Shown: positions 48,967 to 57,821, numbered from the stretch's first letter. The stretch: 64,000 nt of DNA from Gordonia sp. ABSL11-1 (GCF_030315685.1 NZ_JASXSI010000007.1:62001-126000), one strand, 5' to 3'. The notes: generated from the letters alone by a model not told the origin. Numbers and translations: made by a program.

Positions 48967-50433
48967 CTACGACGCGTTCGTCGTGTGGGCTGCGGCGTGG
49001 CTGTATTCGAGATCGCCCTCGGCGATGACCGTCGTGAGGATGCGGTGGAACGTCGAGATGAAGCGATGCACCTCGTCGGCCCGCGCGCCGGTCGGGAAGC
49101 GGGAGGAGATGTTGGTGCCGGCGGGGACCCGGTTGATCCAGAAATAGACCTCGTCGGCGTTGCGCGTCGAGCTGCGCAGCACGCGCGCCTGTCGCTGGTC
49201 CCATTCGGCCGCACCCTCGGCGTGGCGGAGATCAATGTAGGAGACCACGAATCCGGGTGGGGTGGTGTCGCCGCCGATCAGATCGGCGATCGGTGCGAAG
49301 GGTGCCGCGCCCACCTTCTTGTACTCGGCCGAACTGGCGGCGATCGACGCCAGAGCCTCGGTGAACGTCGCCGCGCCCCGGGGGCGAAGGTGCACCGGGA
49401 TGATCCCGACGAACCATCCGGCCGCCTCGCCCCAGCGCAGTTCGCTGCGGGTGTGGATCGGATTGAGGAAGCGCAGGTCACCCGAGCCGCTGAGGGCGGC
49501 CGCTGTCATGGACAGGGCGGTGTAGATGCCGGCCTGCATGTTGGCGCCCGCGTCCTTGCACAGCGCATTGAACGCCGCGGTCTGTTGCGCGTCGAGCAAC
49601 CACGACGACAGCGTCGCCTGGAATCCGGCGTCCGGGGTGCGCTCGGCGACGATGGACGGTGTCTCGGCCTCGCGGGCGGAGATCGCCGTCGGGAAGGTCG
49701 GCATCGGTGCCGGCTGCGGCGACTCGGGGTCGGCGGCGGCGAAGAACCGGCTCCAGCCCGCCACCGCGTCGTCGGTCTCGCGGATCTGATCTCCCAGGGC
49801 CCTCTCGGCGTCGGAGAAGTCGACGTAGCTGCCGAAGTCGACCAGGCCGTCCGGGTCGCCGGTCACCACCGAGTCGTAGATCGCGGTCAGTTCCTTGATC
49901 GCGAACACCTGGGTGTAGGCGTCCATCACCGTGTGGTCGGCGGCGAACACCAGCAGGAAGGCGTCGTCACGGTCGGCGAGCTCGACGGTGACCGCGATGC
50001 AGTGCGGCCAGGTCAGTGGGCTGACGGTGGTGTTGAAGTACTCGTTCATCCGCTCGAACACCTCGGTGCTGGTGAGGTGATCGCCCATCGGCCGACGCTC
50101 GACCGAGATCGCGTCGGCCGGCAGCGTGATGCGAGTCAGGCCGCGGACGTCGTCGACGGACACCGACGTGCGGAAGGCCTCGTGACGGGCGTACCAGCGA
50201 GTCATCGTCGCGGTCATCGCGTCCTCGTCGAGCGGACGCTCGATGAGGAACGCGGTACCGATCCACTGGCTGTACCAGGAGTCGCCTTCGGCATGGGCGC
50301 GCAGCGCGTGCTCGCTGTGCATATAGGAGAGCCGACGAGGATCCTCGGCCCACGCCTCCTGGGTGGCCTGGGGAATCCACCCGGTCATGGTGCCGCCGGG
50401 GAGGGGATAGTCCGCGAGCTCCGTGTACTCCAT
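48967..50433 (-). CDS. PapA/condensation-type acyltransferase 4
   Basis: A 488-residue paralogue, first of the operon. The motif is H-x-x-x-D-A ('FAADHTVMDAYTQVFA'), again with Ala in place of Gly. 'GEAAGWFVGIIPVHLRP' and 'GFVVSYIDLRHAEGAAEW' match acyltransferase 1, including the 'ARVLRSS' that follows. ATG 50433 was preferred over the TTG one codon upstream. It starts 165 bp after the secreted esterase gene on the same strand; no obvious terminator lies in that gap. Confidence 0.82.
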   Translation of the reverse strand: MEYTELADYPLPGGTMTGWIPQATQEAWAEDPRRLSYMHSEHALRAHAEGDSWYSQWIGTAFLIERPLDEDAMTATMTRWYARHEAFRTSVSVDDVRGLTRITLPADAISVERRPMGDHLTSTEVFERMNEYFNTTVSPLTWPHCIAVTVELADRDDAFLLVFAADHTVMDAYTQVFAIKELTAIYDSVVTGDPDGLVDFGSYVDFSDAERALGDQIRETDDAVAGWSRFFAAADPESPQPAPMPTFPTAISAREAETPSIVAERTPDAGFQATLSSWLLDAQQTAAFNALCKDAGANMQAGIYTALSMTAAALSGSGDLRFLNPIHTRSELRWGEAAGWFVGIIPVHLRPRGAATFTEALASIAASSAEYKKVGAAPFAPIADLIGGDTTPPGFVVSYIDLRHAEGAAEWDQRQARVLRSSTRNADEVYFWINRVPAGTNISSRFPTGARADEVHRFISTFHRILTTVIAEGDLEYSHAAAHTTNAS

Positions 50434-50598
50434 CAAAACTCCTTCGTCGTTGAAGCCTTCTCCGCCCGGTGTGCCTCGGCCCCGAGGTCGGCTCGCGCCT
50501 GCGACGCTACCGGGTGCTCGTGTGCATTGTGTTCGAGTCGTGGTCGAGATTCAAAGGGGGACAGTCAATTACCACGCCTGTTGAGGTTTGTCGGGGGC

Positions 50599-51660
50599 TT
50601 ATCGATTACCGCGTCCGTTGAGATTCGACTGGATGAACGGCCAGCTCTGGTGCAACCGATCGACCCAGTACGGCCAGGAATGGGTGCCCGGGTTGACGTA
50701 GTGGAATGACGCCCGGATGCCTTGCGCGGCGAGCTGGGCCTGCAGGTTCTGCGTACACCACAGCGAGCCGACCTCGATGGCCCCACCGACGATCTGGCGA
50801 TCGGTCGGGTTGCTGTTGCCGGGAAAACCGGGTGCGTCGTAGCGACCCGACTGACCCGATCCGGTGGAGACGTAGACGCCGCTGCCGCGCAGGCCCGCGG
50901 ACCGGCGTAGCACGTCGTGCGCGGCCCAGTCGGGATCGGTGGGGCCGCCCCACATGTTGTCGGCGTTGCCGCCGAACGCCGAGACGATGCCCCGCGGGTA
51001 GGCCTGTCCGGCCGGACCGGTGGTCGTGTAGCAGCCGCTGTAGGCGGCGACCGCGCGATAGAAGCCGGGGTTGCGGGCCGCGAGCGTCAACGCCGATCCG
51101 GCGCCCATCGACAGTCCGCCGATGCCGCGGCCGCCGTTGCCGTCGAAGCGCGGTTCAAGCACGGAGGGCAGTTCCTTGGTCAGGAAGGTCTCCCACTTGT
51201 AGCGGCCCAGTGTCGGATCGTCGCGCTGCCAGTCGGTGTAGAAGCTGCCGTTGCCGGCGATCGGCAAGGCCACGTTGACGTTCTTGTCCGCGAAGAACGT
51301 CGCGGCATCGGACTTCAGCAGCCAGATACTGGTGTCCGGGCTCTCCTCGCCGAGGCCGCTGAGCATGTACATCGTCGGGCGCGGGCCGCTCGGGCGGCGC
51401 GGCGTGAGCACCTGCACCTTGATGGTCTTGTCCATCGATGCGGAATGGACGTACGCGGCGAACTGCGTCGGCCCCTCTTGGACGACTCGCTCGATCCGGG
51501 TGCCCGAGGGTGCCGCGGACGCGGTCGGGGGGACGATCACGCCGAGCACACCCAACACCAGTGCGGTCGCCACCGATGTCACCAGCGTGATGGTGGCCGA
51601 TGGCGACATGCGCCATCGGCGGGGGACGCCAAGGGCAGGTCCGGTGGTCAGACTCGTCAT
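50599..51660 (-). CDS. Secreted antigen-85-type esterase/mycolyltransferase
   Basis: A 353-residue exported alpha/beta hydrolase. An N-terminal signal segment (hydrophobic about 25-45, ending 'PTASA-AP') precedes a typical Ag85 fold. 'IAGNGSFYTDWQRDDP' and 'YKWETFLTKELPSVL' are followed by the nucleophile motif 'GIGGLSMGAGSALTLA' and the catalytic His in 'PGTHSWPYWVDRLHQ'. The family moves mycolic acids between trehalose and arabinogalactan; FrmB/esterase-like members are alternatives. The start ATG 51660 has AAAGGA upstream. A promoter with an overlapping iron box lies 18-66 bp upstream. Confidence 0.88.
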   Translation of the reverse strand: MTSLTTGPALGVPRRWRMSPSATITLVTSVATALVLGVLGVIVPPTASAAPSGTRIERVVQEGPTQFAAYVHSASMDKTIKVQVLTPRRPSGPRPTMYMLSGLGEESPDTSIWLLKSDAATFFADKNVNVALPIAGNGSFYTDWQRDDPTLGRYKWETFLTKELPSVLEPRFDGNGGRGIGGLSMGAGSALTLAARNPGFYRAVAAYSGCYTTTGPAGQAYPRGIVSAFGGNADNMWGGPTDPDWAAHDVLRRSAGLRGSGVYVSTGSGQSGRYDAPGFPGNSNPTDRQIVGGAIEVGSLWCTQNLQAQLAAQGIRASFHYVNPGTHSWPYWVDRLHQSWPFIQSNLNGRGNR

Positions 51661-51678
51661 CGACGTCCTTTGCATCAA

Positions 51679-51697
51679 ACAGGTTAGGGTAGCCTAA
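51679..51697. promoter_or_regulatory. IdeR/DtxR iron-box candidate
   Basis: This 19-bp site matches 15 of 19 positions of the consensus TTAGGTTAGGCTAACCTAA; mismatches are at positions 1, 2, 11 and 14. It abuts the -10 hexamer of the esterase promoter and covers the expected transcription start, the usual place for repression by iron-loaded IdeR. Confidence 0.72.
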
Positions 51698-51726
51698 ATC
51701 ATAGGCGTGATACTTTCCGCTAACAA
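51698..51726 (-). promoter_or_regulatory. Sigma-70-type promoter of the esterase gene
   Basis: Read leftwards: TTGTTA (51726-51721), a 17-bp spacer, then TATGAT (51703-51698). Spacing is ideal, the -35 matches 4/6 and the -10 matches 5/6. The start codon is about 30 bp after the predicted transcription start. Confidence 0.7.
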
Positions 51727-51768
51727 ATTAGTAACAAGGCCAGATGGTATCCAGCCGGGTGAGAAATG

Positions 51769-53130
51769 TCACCAGATCTGGGGGGTCAATCCCCAACGGA
51801 CACATTCTTTTTGGACGCTCGTACCAAGTTCAACAGATGTTGGGAAGGCGTTCGGGTCCAGTCCCGAGACGGCGAGCGTCGTGATCTCCCCGGTGTCGTG
51901 GAACCAGGCGGCGAGGCCGCCTCGGAGGCGGGCCAGCCGTTCGCGGCTGACGCCCTGGGTGGTGGCCCGCGACGCGAAAGTTCCGACGCGGGAGGGCTTT
52001 CCGAGGCCGGCGAAGAGCGGGTCGACCGTCCCGCCACTCGACGCGAGGGCCAGTGGCGTCGCCGCGTTGGTGCTGAGGGCGGACACGGCGCGGTCGGGCA
52101 GTGCCTGCATCAGAGGTTGGAGCCGCAGCAGACGACTCGACCGTGTCCCCGCACCCTGATACGCCTCCTTCGCAAGGCGTCTGATCGACCGCAGATCCCG
52201 ATCGCGACTCCACTGCGCGGGCACGTCGAGGGTGAGTCCGGTGGTGGAGTTCGCCCGGGTGTCGTCGGGCTCCTCGCGCAGTGACATCGGAACCGACGCG
52301 CGCACCCGGTCGGTCCAGTCGGCCCGGCCGGCATCGACGATGAGCCCGATGACGATGGCGATGAACAATGCGGTCGTCGTGCCCTCCGCCGCGGTGACCG
52401 TCGAGCGCCATTCCTCGCCCGGGATGGACACGATGGCCAGCGGCGTCCGGATCGGTGTCTCGCGGGCCATCTCCGCCTCGCTGGGGGTAGGCGGGGCGGA
52501 GGTCGACTGCGACGTCACCGGCGCGGCGTCGGACTGAACTACCGGACTGCGCCGGGCGGTCCACGAATCACGTGCCAGCGCAGCCAGATTGCTTCCGATG
52601 GAGAGTGCCTGCCCGGCCGCGTCGCGGATGTCGTCGGTCAGCGTCGGCGCCACCGGTCGGTAGGTGGGTGTGACGTCGGTGTCGGCGGTGGCCTGCAGGA
52701 TCGACAGTCCGCCGAGCCAACCGTCGCCGACGGCGTGCGACGAACACATCGTCACGAGCCCGCCGCCCGACCGGAGCTCCGCGGCGCGCAACTCCCACAC
52801 CGGTCCGTCGGCGAGGTCGAAGCGCACATCCGCGGCGCTCTCGATCCACTCCAGGATCTCGTCGTCGGCCAACGGGGGGTCGGAGTGGGTCCGCCCGGCC
52901 GCGCCGCCCGCCGCGGTCCAGTGGTCCCGGGCCAGCGGCACGTGGCTGCGGTGCAGGACGCGACTCAGCGGGGTCTGCTGGAGGCGACGGCCGATCCGGT
53001 CGAGTTCGTCGGCGTCCAGCGGTTCGGTGAGTCGCCAGATCGCCTGGCTGAGCACCGGCACCCCGAAGGCGCGATCCATCCGGATGAAGAGGTCGTCGTC
53101 GTGGGTCGTGCGCTCGACGGGTGAAGTCAC
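51769..53130 (-). CDS. WS/DGAT-like acyltransferase
   Basis: A 453-residue condensation-fold protein. 'DDDLFIRMDRAFGVPVLSQ' opens the chain, and the catalytic motif is 'SSHAVGDGWLGG' (H-x-x-x-D-G). The C-terminal half 'RVRASVPMSLREEPDD' resembles the wax ester/diacylglycerol acyltransferase layout ('vPvSlR'). It lacks membrane helices. GTG 53130 was chosen because residues from there ('TSPVERTTHDDDLF') parallel the broken paralogue near 55.2 kb; the frame is open to 53181. It likely uses acyl-CoA; the acceptor is unknown. Confidence 0.75.
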   Translation of the reverse strand: MTSPVERTTHDDDLFIRMDRAFGVPVLSQAIWRLTEPLDADELDRIGRRLQQTPLSRVLHRSHVPLARDHWTAAGGAAGRTHSDPPLADDEILEWIESAADVRFDLADGPVWELRAAELRSGGGLVTMCSSHAVGDGWLGGLSILQATADTDVTPTYRPVAPTLTDDIRDAAGQALSIGSNLAALARDSWTARRSPVVQSDAAPVTSQSTSAPPTPSEAEMARETPIRTPLAIVSIPGEEWRSTVTAAEGTTTALFIAIVIGLIVDAGRADWTDRVRASVPMSLREEPDDTRANSTTGLTLDVPAQWSRDRDLRSIRRLAKEAYQGAGTRSSRLLRLQPLMQALPDRAVSALSTNAATPLALASSGGTVDPLFAGLGKPSRVGTFASRATTQGVSRERLARLRGGLAAWFHDTGEITTLAVSGLDPNAFPTSVELGTSVQKECVRWGLTPQIW

Positions 53131-53338
53131 GTTCGTGAGGGTAGATGGCGGGCTGTCGCGGGGCGAGGGTATGACGCGCACGGGCCTCGACCGTCAGTAT
53201 CGGCACCAGGGTTCGCCGGCGAGACCCCAGCGGCCGAGTTCTCGCTGGACAAGAGCGGCGAGCACGGTTGAGTCGGCGACCCGATCGGGGTCCCAGGGAG
53301 GTGAATGCCGAGGTATGACCTCCATCACTCTGGGAGAT

Positions 53339-53572
53339 CTATGCGCTCAGTCCGCCGGCCATCCTCCGGATCGTCGCGATGTCGGCGCCTACGGTGACGG
53401 CGGCGCGTTTGACCCCCGGCACCGGCCGCCGACCGCCGAGGGACGCGAATCCCGGGCTGAGGCGACCGAGGTTCGACGTGAGGCGCAGCGGTGCGGTCAT
53501 CGTCGTAGACGGGCGGTGGAACAACCGGTCGGGCAGGGCCTGGCCCAGGACCGCCAGTTGTGAACGTCGAGA
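53339..53572 (-). pseudogene. C-terminal fragment of a second WS/DGAT-like gene
   Basis: About 75 residues survive in one frame, starting 'AVLGQALPDRLFHRPS' and containing 'LTSNLGRLSPGFASLGG', with a TAG stop at 53339-53341. They parallel 'LMQALPDRAVSAL ... DPLFAGLG' of the intact gene just downstream. No start, no catalytic motif and no N-terminus are present. The other end of this gene appears to be the fragment at 55.1-55.3 kb. Confidence 0.6.
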
Positions 53573-53679
53573 GGGGGATTCGGTCAGCGACGCAATAACT
53601 TGTTTGCTGGCCGAACGGAGCGGTCGGAGGCTCGTGCATCCGCCACGACGGGCCGCGGACCGAGTCGAGTGTTAGCTGC

Positions 53680-54079
53680 TCACCCCGAGTGCGAAGCCGC
53701 CGCCGGCTCCGGCAGCCAACGGCTCTACAGCTTCCGCGACATCCTCGTGCTCAAGATCGTCAAACGCCTCCTCGACGCCGGTACTTCGTTGCGCAACATC
53801 CGCGCGGCTGTCGAGTTCCTGGCCGAGCGCGGTACCACCGATCTGGCGCGCACCACCCTGATCAGCGACGGCACCACCGGCTACGAAGCCACCTCCGGCG
53901 ACGAGGTCGTCGACCTGCTACGCGGCGGACAAGGCGTCTTCGCGATCGCTGTCGGGCACACCGTGGCCGATCTGGCCGGCACCGTGCACGACTTCGAGGC
54001 CGAAGACGCCACCGCCACCACACCGGTGGTGACCGACGAGCTGGCCCGTCGACGCACCACACGGCGCCGCAGTGCGTAA
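53680..54079 (+). pseudogene. 5'-truncated MerR-family regulator (Rv1828-like)
   Basis: The residues 'AAAGSGSQRLYSFRDILVLK' through 'GYEATSGDEVVDLLRGGQGV' and 'FAIAVGHTVADLAGTVHDFE' match the Rv1828-type MerR regulator from the middle of its DNA-binding domain to the end. The first helix-turn-helix part is missing and is replaced by unrelated sequence, so DNA binding should be lost. It looks like a partial copy of a housekeeping merR gene carried in with the DNA that split the WS/DGAT-like paralogue. A nominal TTG-started frame opens at 53600. Confidence 0.7.
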
Positions 54080-54199
54080 CTGGTTCCCTCCCGCGCGGCC
54101 CATGTGGACACGGCGGGTGTCGGTGGAATGCCTTACCGTGGAAGCGGGTTATGCGGCGTGGCAGGGGAGGATCTGCCGGCATCATGACGGGGGACACAC

Positions 54200-54382
54200 A
54201 TGAACACACCACCAGAATCATCGGCGCCCGAAGCCATACCAATCACACTGGCCAGCGACAACAACGGTGATGAGCAGCCATCGTTGGTGACCGCACCGCG
54301 CAGCGAACTGATCATCTCAGCGTTGCTGCTGGTCACCACCGCCGCGATGCTGGCTGCCTTGTTCACCAGCTCATGGTGGTGA
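54200..54382 (+). CDS. Possible small single-pass membrane protein
   Basis: A 60-residue frame with an acidic/polar N-terminus and a hydrophobic helix 'LIISALLLVTTAAMLAALF' near the C-terminus. GGGGGA lies 6 bp before ATG 54200. No family is recognised. It lies in the scar region, so it could be a passenger or a chance frame. Confidence 0.35.
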   Translation: MNTPPESSAPEAIPITLASDNNGDEQPSLVTAPRSELIISALLLVTTAAMLAALFTSSWW

Positions 54383-55079
54383 AACCTCGGCACGGGTAGT
54401 TCGTAGTCGAGACTTGTCATGCACACGATGCGCGCCTGCGGGCCGAAAGTCACGTGACTGCACTGGGTCTGAGGAAGGGGCGTCCCGCCAACGGGTCGGG
54501 GGGACCCCAAGGCGGGACGACCACCGCCGATTGTCGACCGCCGCGACATCCACTTTCCACCCCGGGGCAAGCGTCACCAGGGGAGGGTGCACGGTCTGTT
54601 CGCCCGTAGCGTGAATCCTCGCGGCCCATCGCGGCGCAGCGTCGATGAGGGATTGTCATGCTGGTCGCTGGTGTGTGCCCGCGTGGAGCTGGCGGTGGGC
54701 GGCCGCGAGTTGATGACGCAGCCGGGTGTTTTCGGCCGCCGGATTCGCCTCCTGTCGACCTCTGCCAGTGTTGTGCCGCAGGGTCGCGTCGGTCTCGGTG
54801 TGACCGTGCGATGCCGTGGAGGCTCGGGTACGGGCGAGGATGTCGGGCTGGGTGTAAATCCAAGATCGTGCGACGTCGGATGAATCCGAGGAGCAGCAAG
54901 CTGATCGCAGGCACTGATACGACGGCGACCCAGTATGCGACGTAGCCTGCCGAGCACACCATCACCGCCGCCGACCCACTACCCGACGACCTGCACGAAG
55001 CCCTCACCGCGATTCGCGGGCCGCACTAAATTGACAAAACTCAGGTAGCACCATGCTCTCGGGGTAGGCGTCGAGGATG
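54383..55079. other. Stretch without a convincing gene
   Basis: Both strands show only short frames. Some minus-strand pieces look protein-like in alternating frames: a hydrophobic 'VAYWVAVVSVPAISLLLLG' near 54.9 kb, and 'ENTRLRHQLAAAHRQL' near 54.7 kb. This fits decayed coding DNA. I saw no inverted-repeat ends or transposase motif. Confidence 0.5.
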
Positions 55080-55289
55080 TACTGGGTGGCCGCGGCGTCG
55101 GACTGCGCCGGACCAGCCTGTTCAGGCGGCCACGGCGCAGCCGGTGGGCGAGACCGCGAGCGCTTCGGGGTCGACATCGCGATTGAGGTGCCACACGCAC
55201 TGGTTGACCACGGGCAGCCGCAATGCGTGTTCCATCCGGACGAACAGATCGTCATCGGGGGTGAGGCGGCCGGTGTCCGGGCGGGTCAT
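55080..55289 (-). pseudogene. N-terminal fragment of a WS/DGAT-like gene formerly coupled to maf
   Basis: ATG 55289 overlaps the maf stop (ATGA) and starts 'MTRPDTGRLTPDDDLF', then 'VRMEHALRLPVVNQCVWHL', closely paralleling the intact gene at 51769-53130. After 'DVDPEALA' the frame slips; the neighbouring frame gives 'AHRLRRGRLNRLVRRS', matching 'GRRLQQTPLSRVLHRS' of the intact copy. Similarity stops soon after. The frameshift and truncation make it non-functional. Confidence 0.7.
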
Positions 55290-55933
55290 GTCCAGAGGGA
55301 CGTGACGTCCACACCGACGTCGTCGAGCAGGCGACGGACCGTCGGAAGGCCGATGCCGAGCACCGACGACGGATCTCCGTCGATGCCCTCGACGAACCAG
55401 CCGCCCAGTCCGTCGAGCGTGAACGCCCCGGCCACCGACAGCGGCTCGCGCGTCGCGACGTAGGCGTCGATCGCGGCATCGGACACGTCGGCGAACCGGA
55501 TGGTGGTGGACGCGGCCGCGGTCACCCGGGCCGACACGCGGCCGTCGGCGACGCGGGAGACCGCATGACCGGTCAGCAGCTCGGCCGACTTCCCGCGCAT
55601 CCGTCGCCACTGCTCACCGGCGACCTCAGGGGTGTGTGGTTTGCCGCTGAGGTCCCCGTCGAACAGCAGCATCGAGTCGCAGGTCAACACGACGGTGTCC
55701 GTGGCGTCGCTGTCGGCGGGGTGGCCGGCGTCGAGAACTGCGGCGACCACGGCGTCGGCCTTCGCCTCGGCGAGACGGACGACGACCTCGGCGGGTGGGG
55801 CGGACCCGAGACCGGCGATGATCGCGTCCTCGTCGACGTCGGAGACGATGACCCGGGGATCGAGTCCGGCACCACGCAGCACGCGCAGCCGGGCCGGTGA
55901 GGCGGACCCGAGAATCACCGAGGTCGAGGTCAC
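55286..55933 (-). CDS. maf: Maf-like nucleotide pyrophosphatase
   Basis: A 215-residue house-cleaning pyrophosphatase, homologous to Rv3282. 'VILGSASPARLRVLRGAG' is the N-terminal signature (S-x-S-P-R-R-x-x-L), 'VVLTCDSMLLFDGDLSGKP' carries the catalytic Asp, and 'DGDPSSVLGIGLPTVRRLL' closes the fold. The GTG start at 55933 overlaps the accE5 stop (GTGA). It is the third gene of accD5-accE5-maf. Confidence 0.93.
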   Translation of the reverse strand: MTSTSVILGSASPARLRVLRGAGLDPRVIVSDVDEDAIIAGLGSAPPAEVVVRLAEAKADAVVAAVLDAGHPADSDATDTVVLTCDSMLLFDGDLSGKPHTPEVAGEQWRRMRGKSAELLTGHAVSRVADGRVSARVTAAASTTIRFADVSDAAIDAYVATREPLSVAGAFTLDGLGGWFVEGIDGDPSSVLGIGLPTVRRLLDDVGVDVTSLWT

Positions 55934-56196
55934 CACCTCAGGTTGGTGAAGCTGGTGGGCGCACCCCACGCAGGCCGCAGCCGGTCTTCGGGGCGTCCCC
56001 AGTCGTCGCGCGGGCCGGTCTCGGCGGGGCCGCCACTGGCCGACGATGCGGCGGCCGCGACGACGGTGACGAGCGCGGCCACTTCCTCGTCGGTCGGGTT
56101 TCCGCGCACGATCCGCAGGAACGGGGCCGCGCCGGCGTTGTCGTCGGTGGGTGTGGTCTCACTGGGCACGGTGCTGTCCGTCTCCGCTGCACTCAC
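55930..56196 (-). CDS. accE5: Acyl-CoA carboxylase epsilon subunit
   Basis: An 88-residue small subunit that joins the alpha and beta carboxylase chains. '[19 protein letters not shown]' is the conserved core, and the C-terminus '[12 protein letters not shown]' is typical of Rv3281-like proteins. It overlaps accD5 and maf by 4 bp each. Confidence 0.92.
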   Translation of the reverse strand: MSAAETDSTVPSETTPTDDNAGAAPFLRIVRGNPTDEEVAALVTVVAAAASSASGGPAETGPRDDWGRPEDRLRPAWGAPTSFTNLRW

Positions 56197-57821
56197 AGGG
56201 GGATGTTCCCATGCTTCTTGGGCGGCAGGGTCACCATCTTGCGCTCGAGCAGCCGCAGCGCGGTGGCGACCTGGCCGCGGGTGTGGCTCGGCGGGATGAC
56301 CGCGTCGACGTACCCGCGTTCGGCCGCGACATACGGATTGACGAGGGTGTCCTCGTACTCCTGCTGCAGCTCGAGGCGGAGTGCGTCCACGTCCTCGCCG
56401 TTGGCTGCGGCTTCCTTCAGCTTGCCGCGGTAGACGAACCCGACGGCGCCGGATGCGCCCATCACGGCGATCTGGGCGGTCGGCCAGGCGAGGTTGACGT
56501 CGGCGCCCATGTGCTTGGAGCCCATGACGTCGTAGGCGCCGCCGTAGGCCTTGCGCGTGATGATGGTGATCTTGCCGACCGTGGCCTCGCCGTAGGCGTA
56601 GAGCAGCTTGGCGCCGCGGCGGATGATGCCGTTGTATTCCTGGTCGGTGCCGGGCAGGAAGCCGGGCACATCGACCAGGGTCACGATCGGGATGTTGAAC
56701 GCGTCGCAGGTGCGCACGAATCGCGCTGCCTTCTCCGAGCCCTTGATGTCGAGGCAGCCCGCGAACTGAGTTGGCTGGTTGGCGACTATGCCGACGCTGC
56801 GTCCGTCGACGCGGCCGAAGCCGACGAGCACGTTCGTCGCGTACTCCGCCTGCACCTCGAGGAACTCGTCGTCGTCGAGGATGCGCCGGATAACCTCGTG
56901 CATGTCGTACGGCTGGTTCGGCGAATCGGGGATCAGGGTGTCGAGCTCGAGATCCTCGTCGGTCAGTGTGTCCTCGATGGACCCGGCGGCCGGCTGATCG
57001 ACCGGGAGGCGCGGTGCCTCGGCACGGTTGTTGCTGGGTAGGTAACCGAGGAGGTCCTTGACGTACTCGAGGGCGTCCTCCTCGTCCTGCGCCACGTAGT
57101 GCGCGGTACCCGACTTCGACATGTGCGTGTGCGCGCCGCCGAGGTCCTCCATCGTCACGTCCTCGCCGGTGACCGTCTTGATGACGTCCGGCCCGGTGAT
57201 GAACATCTGGCTGGTCTGGTCGACCATGACGACGAAGTCGGTGAGCGCAGGGGAGTAGACGTGCCCGCCGGCGGCCGCACCGAGGATCAGGGAGATCTGC
57301 GGGATCACGCCGGAGGCGCGGACGTTGCGGTGGAAGATCTCGCCGTACAGGCCGAGGGAGACGACGCCTTCCTGGATGCGTGCGCCGGCACCGTCGTTGA
57401 TGCCGATCAGCGGCCGGCCGGTCTTGATCGCGAGGTCCATGACCTTCACGATCTTCTCGCCGTAGACCTCGCCGAGGCTGCCGCCGAAGACGGTGGCGTC
57501 CTGCGAGAAGATGCAGACCTCGCGGCCGTCGATGGTGCCGTAACCGGTGACCACCCCGTCGCCGAGGGGACGGCGGTCGGCGAGTCCGAAGTTGGTGCTG
57601 CGATGCCGCGCGAGGGCGTCGAGTTCGACGAAGGAGCCCTCGTCCAGGAGATGGGTGATGCGCTCACGGGCGGTGAGCTTCCCCTTCTCGTGGATGCGCT
57701 CCACCGCCGCCTCGCCCACGGGGTGCTTCGTCTCCTCGAGACGGTTGCGCAGGTCGGCGAGTTTTCCGGCCGTCGTGTGGATGTCAGGAGCAGCGCCATC
57801 CTCGCGCGAAGCTGTCGTCAT
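56193..57821 (-). CDS. accD5: Propionyl-/acyl-CoA carboxylase beta chain
   Basis: A 542-residue carboxyltransferase that pairs with AccA3 and AccE5 to make methylmalonyl-CoA (and malonyl-CoA). '[18 protein letters not shown]' is the acyl-CoA oxyanion region and '[18 protein letters not shown]' the carboxybiotin region. ATG 57821 is the family start; the longer open frame lies opposite birA. It is divergent from birA across 138 bp. Together with prpDBC it covers propionyl-CoA use by two routes in this window. Confidence 0.95.
   Translation of the reverse strand: MTTASREDGAAPDIHTTAGKLADLRNRLEETKHPVGEAAVERIHEKGKLTARERITHLLDEGSFVELDALARHRSTNFGLADRRPLGDGVVTGYGTIDGREVCIFSQDATVFGGSLGEVYGEKIVKVMDLAIKTGRPLIGINDGAGARIQEGVVSLGLYGEIFHRNVRASGVIPQISLILGAAAGGHVYSPALTDFVVMVDQTSQMFITGPDVIKTVTGEDVTMEDLGGAHTHMSKSGTAHYVAQDEEDALEYVKDLLGYLPSNNRAEAPRLPVDQPAAGSIEDTLTDEDLELDTLIPDSPNQPYDMHEVIRRILDDDEFLEVQAEYATNVLVGFGRVDGRSVGIVANQPTQFAGCLDIKGSEKAARFVRTCDAFNIPIVTLVDVPGFLPGTDQEYNGIIRRGAKLLYAYGEATVGKITIITRKAYGGAYDVMGSKHMGADVNLAWPTAQIAVMGASGAVGFVYRGKLKEAAANGEDVDALRLELQQEYEDTLVNPYVAAERGYVDAVIPPSHTRGQVATALRLLERKMVTLPPKKHGNIPL

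Noticed and set aside
43234-50433. NRPS condensation modules
   Set aside because: No adenylation or carrier-protein domains are encoded nearby; lengths of 447-508 residues fit free-standing PapA-type acyltransferases.
54450-55007. Minus-strand frame with a hydrophobic start ('VAYWVAVVSVPAISLLLLG')
   Set aside because: It turns into low-complexity Arg/Pro/His sequence, lacks a good start, and lies in decayed DNA. Kept only as a note on the empty stretch.
53339-55289. Insertion sequence or composite transposon in the scar
   Set aside because: No transposase motif (DDE or HUH), terminal inverted repeats or target duplication could be seen.
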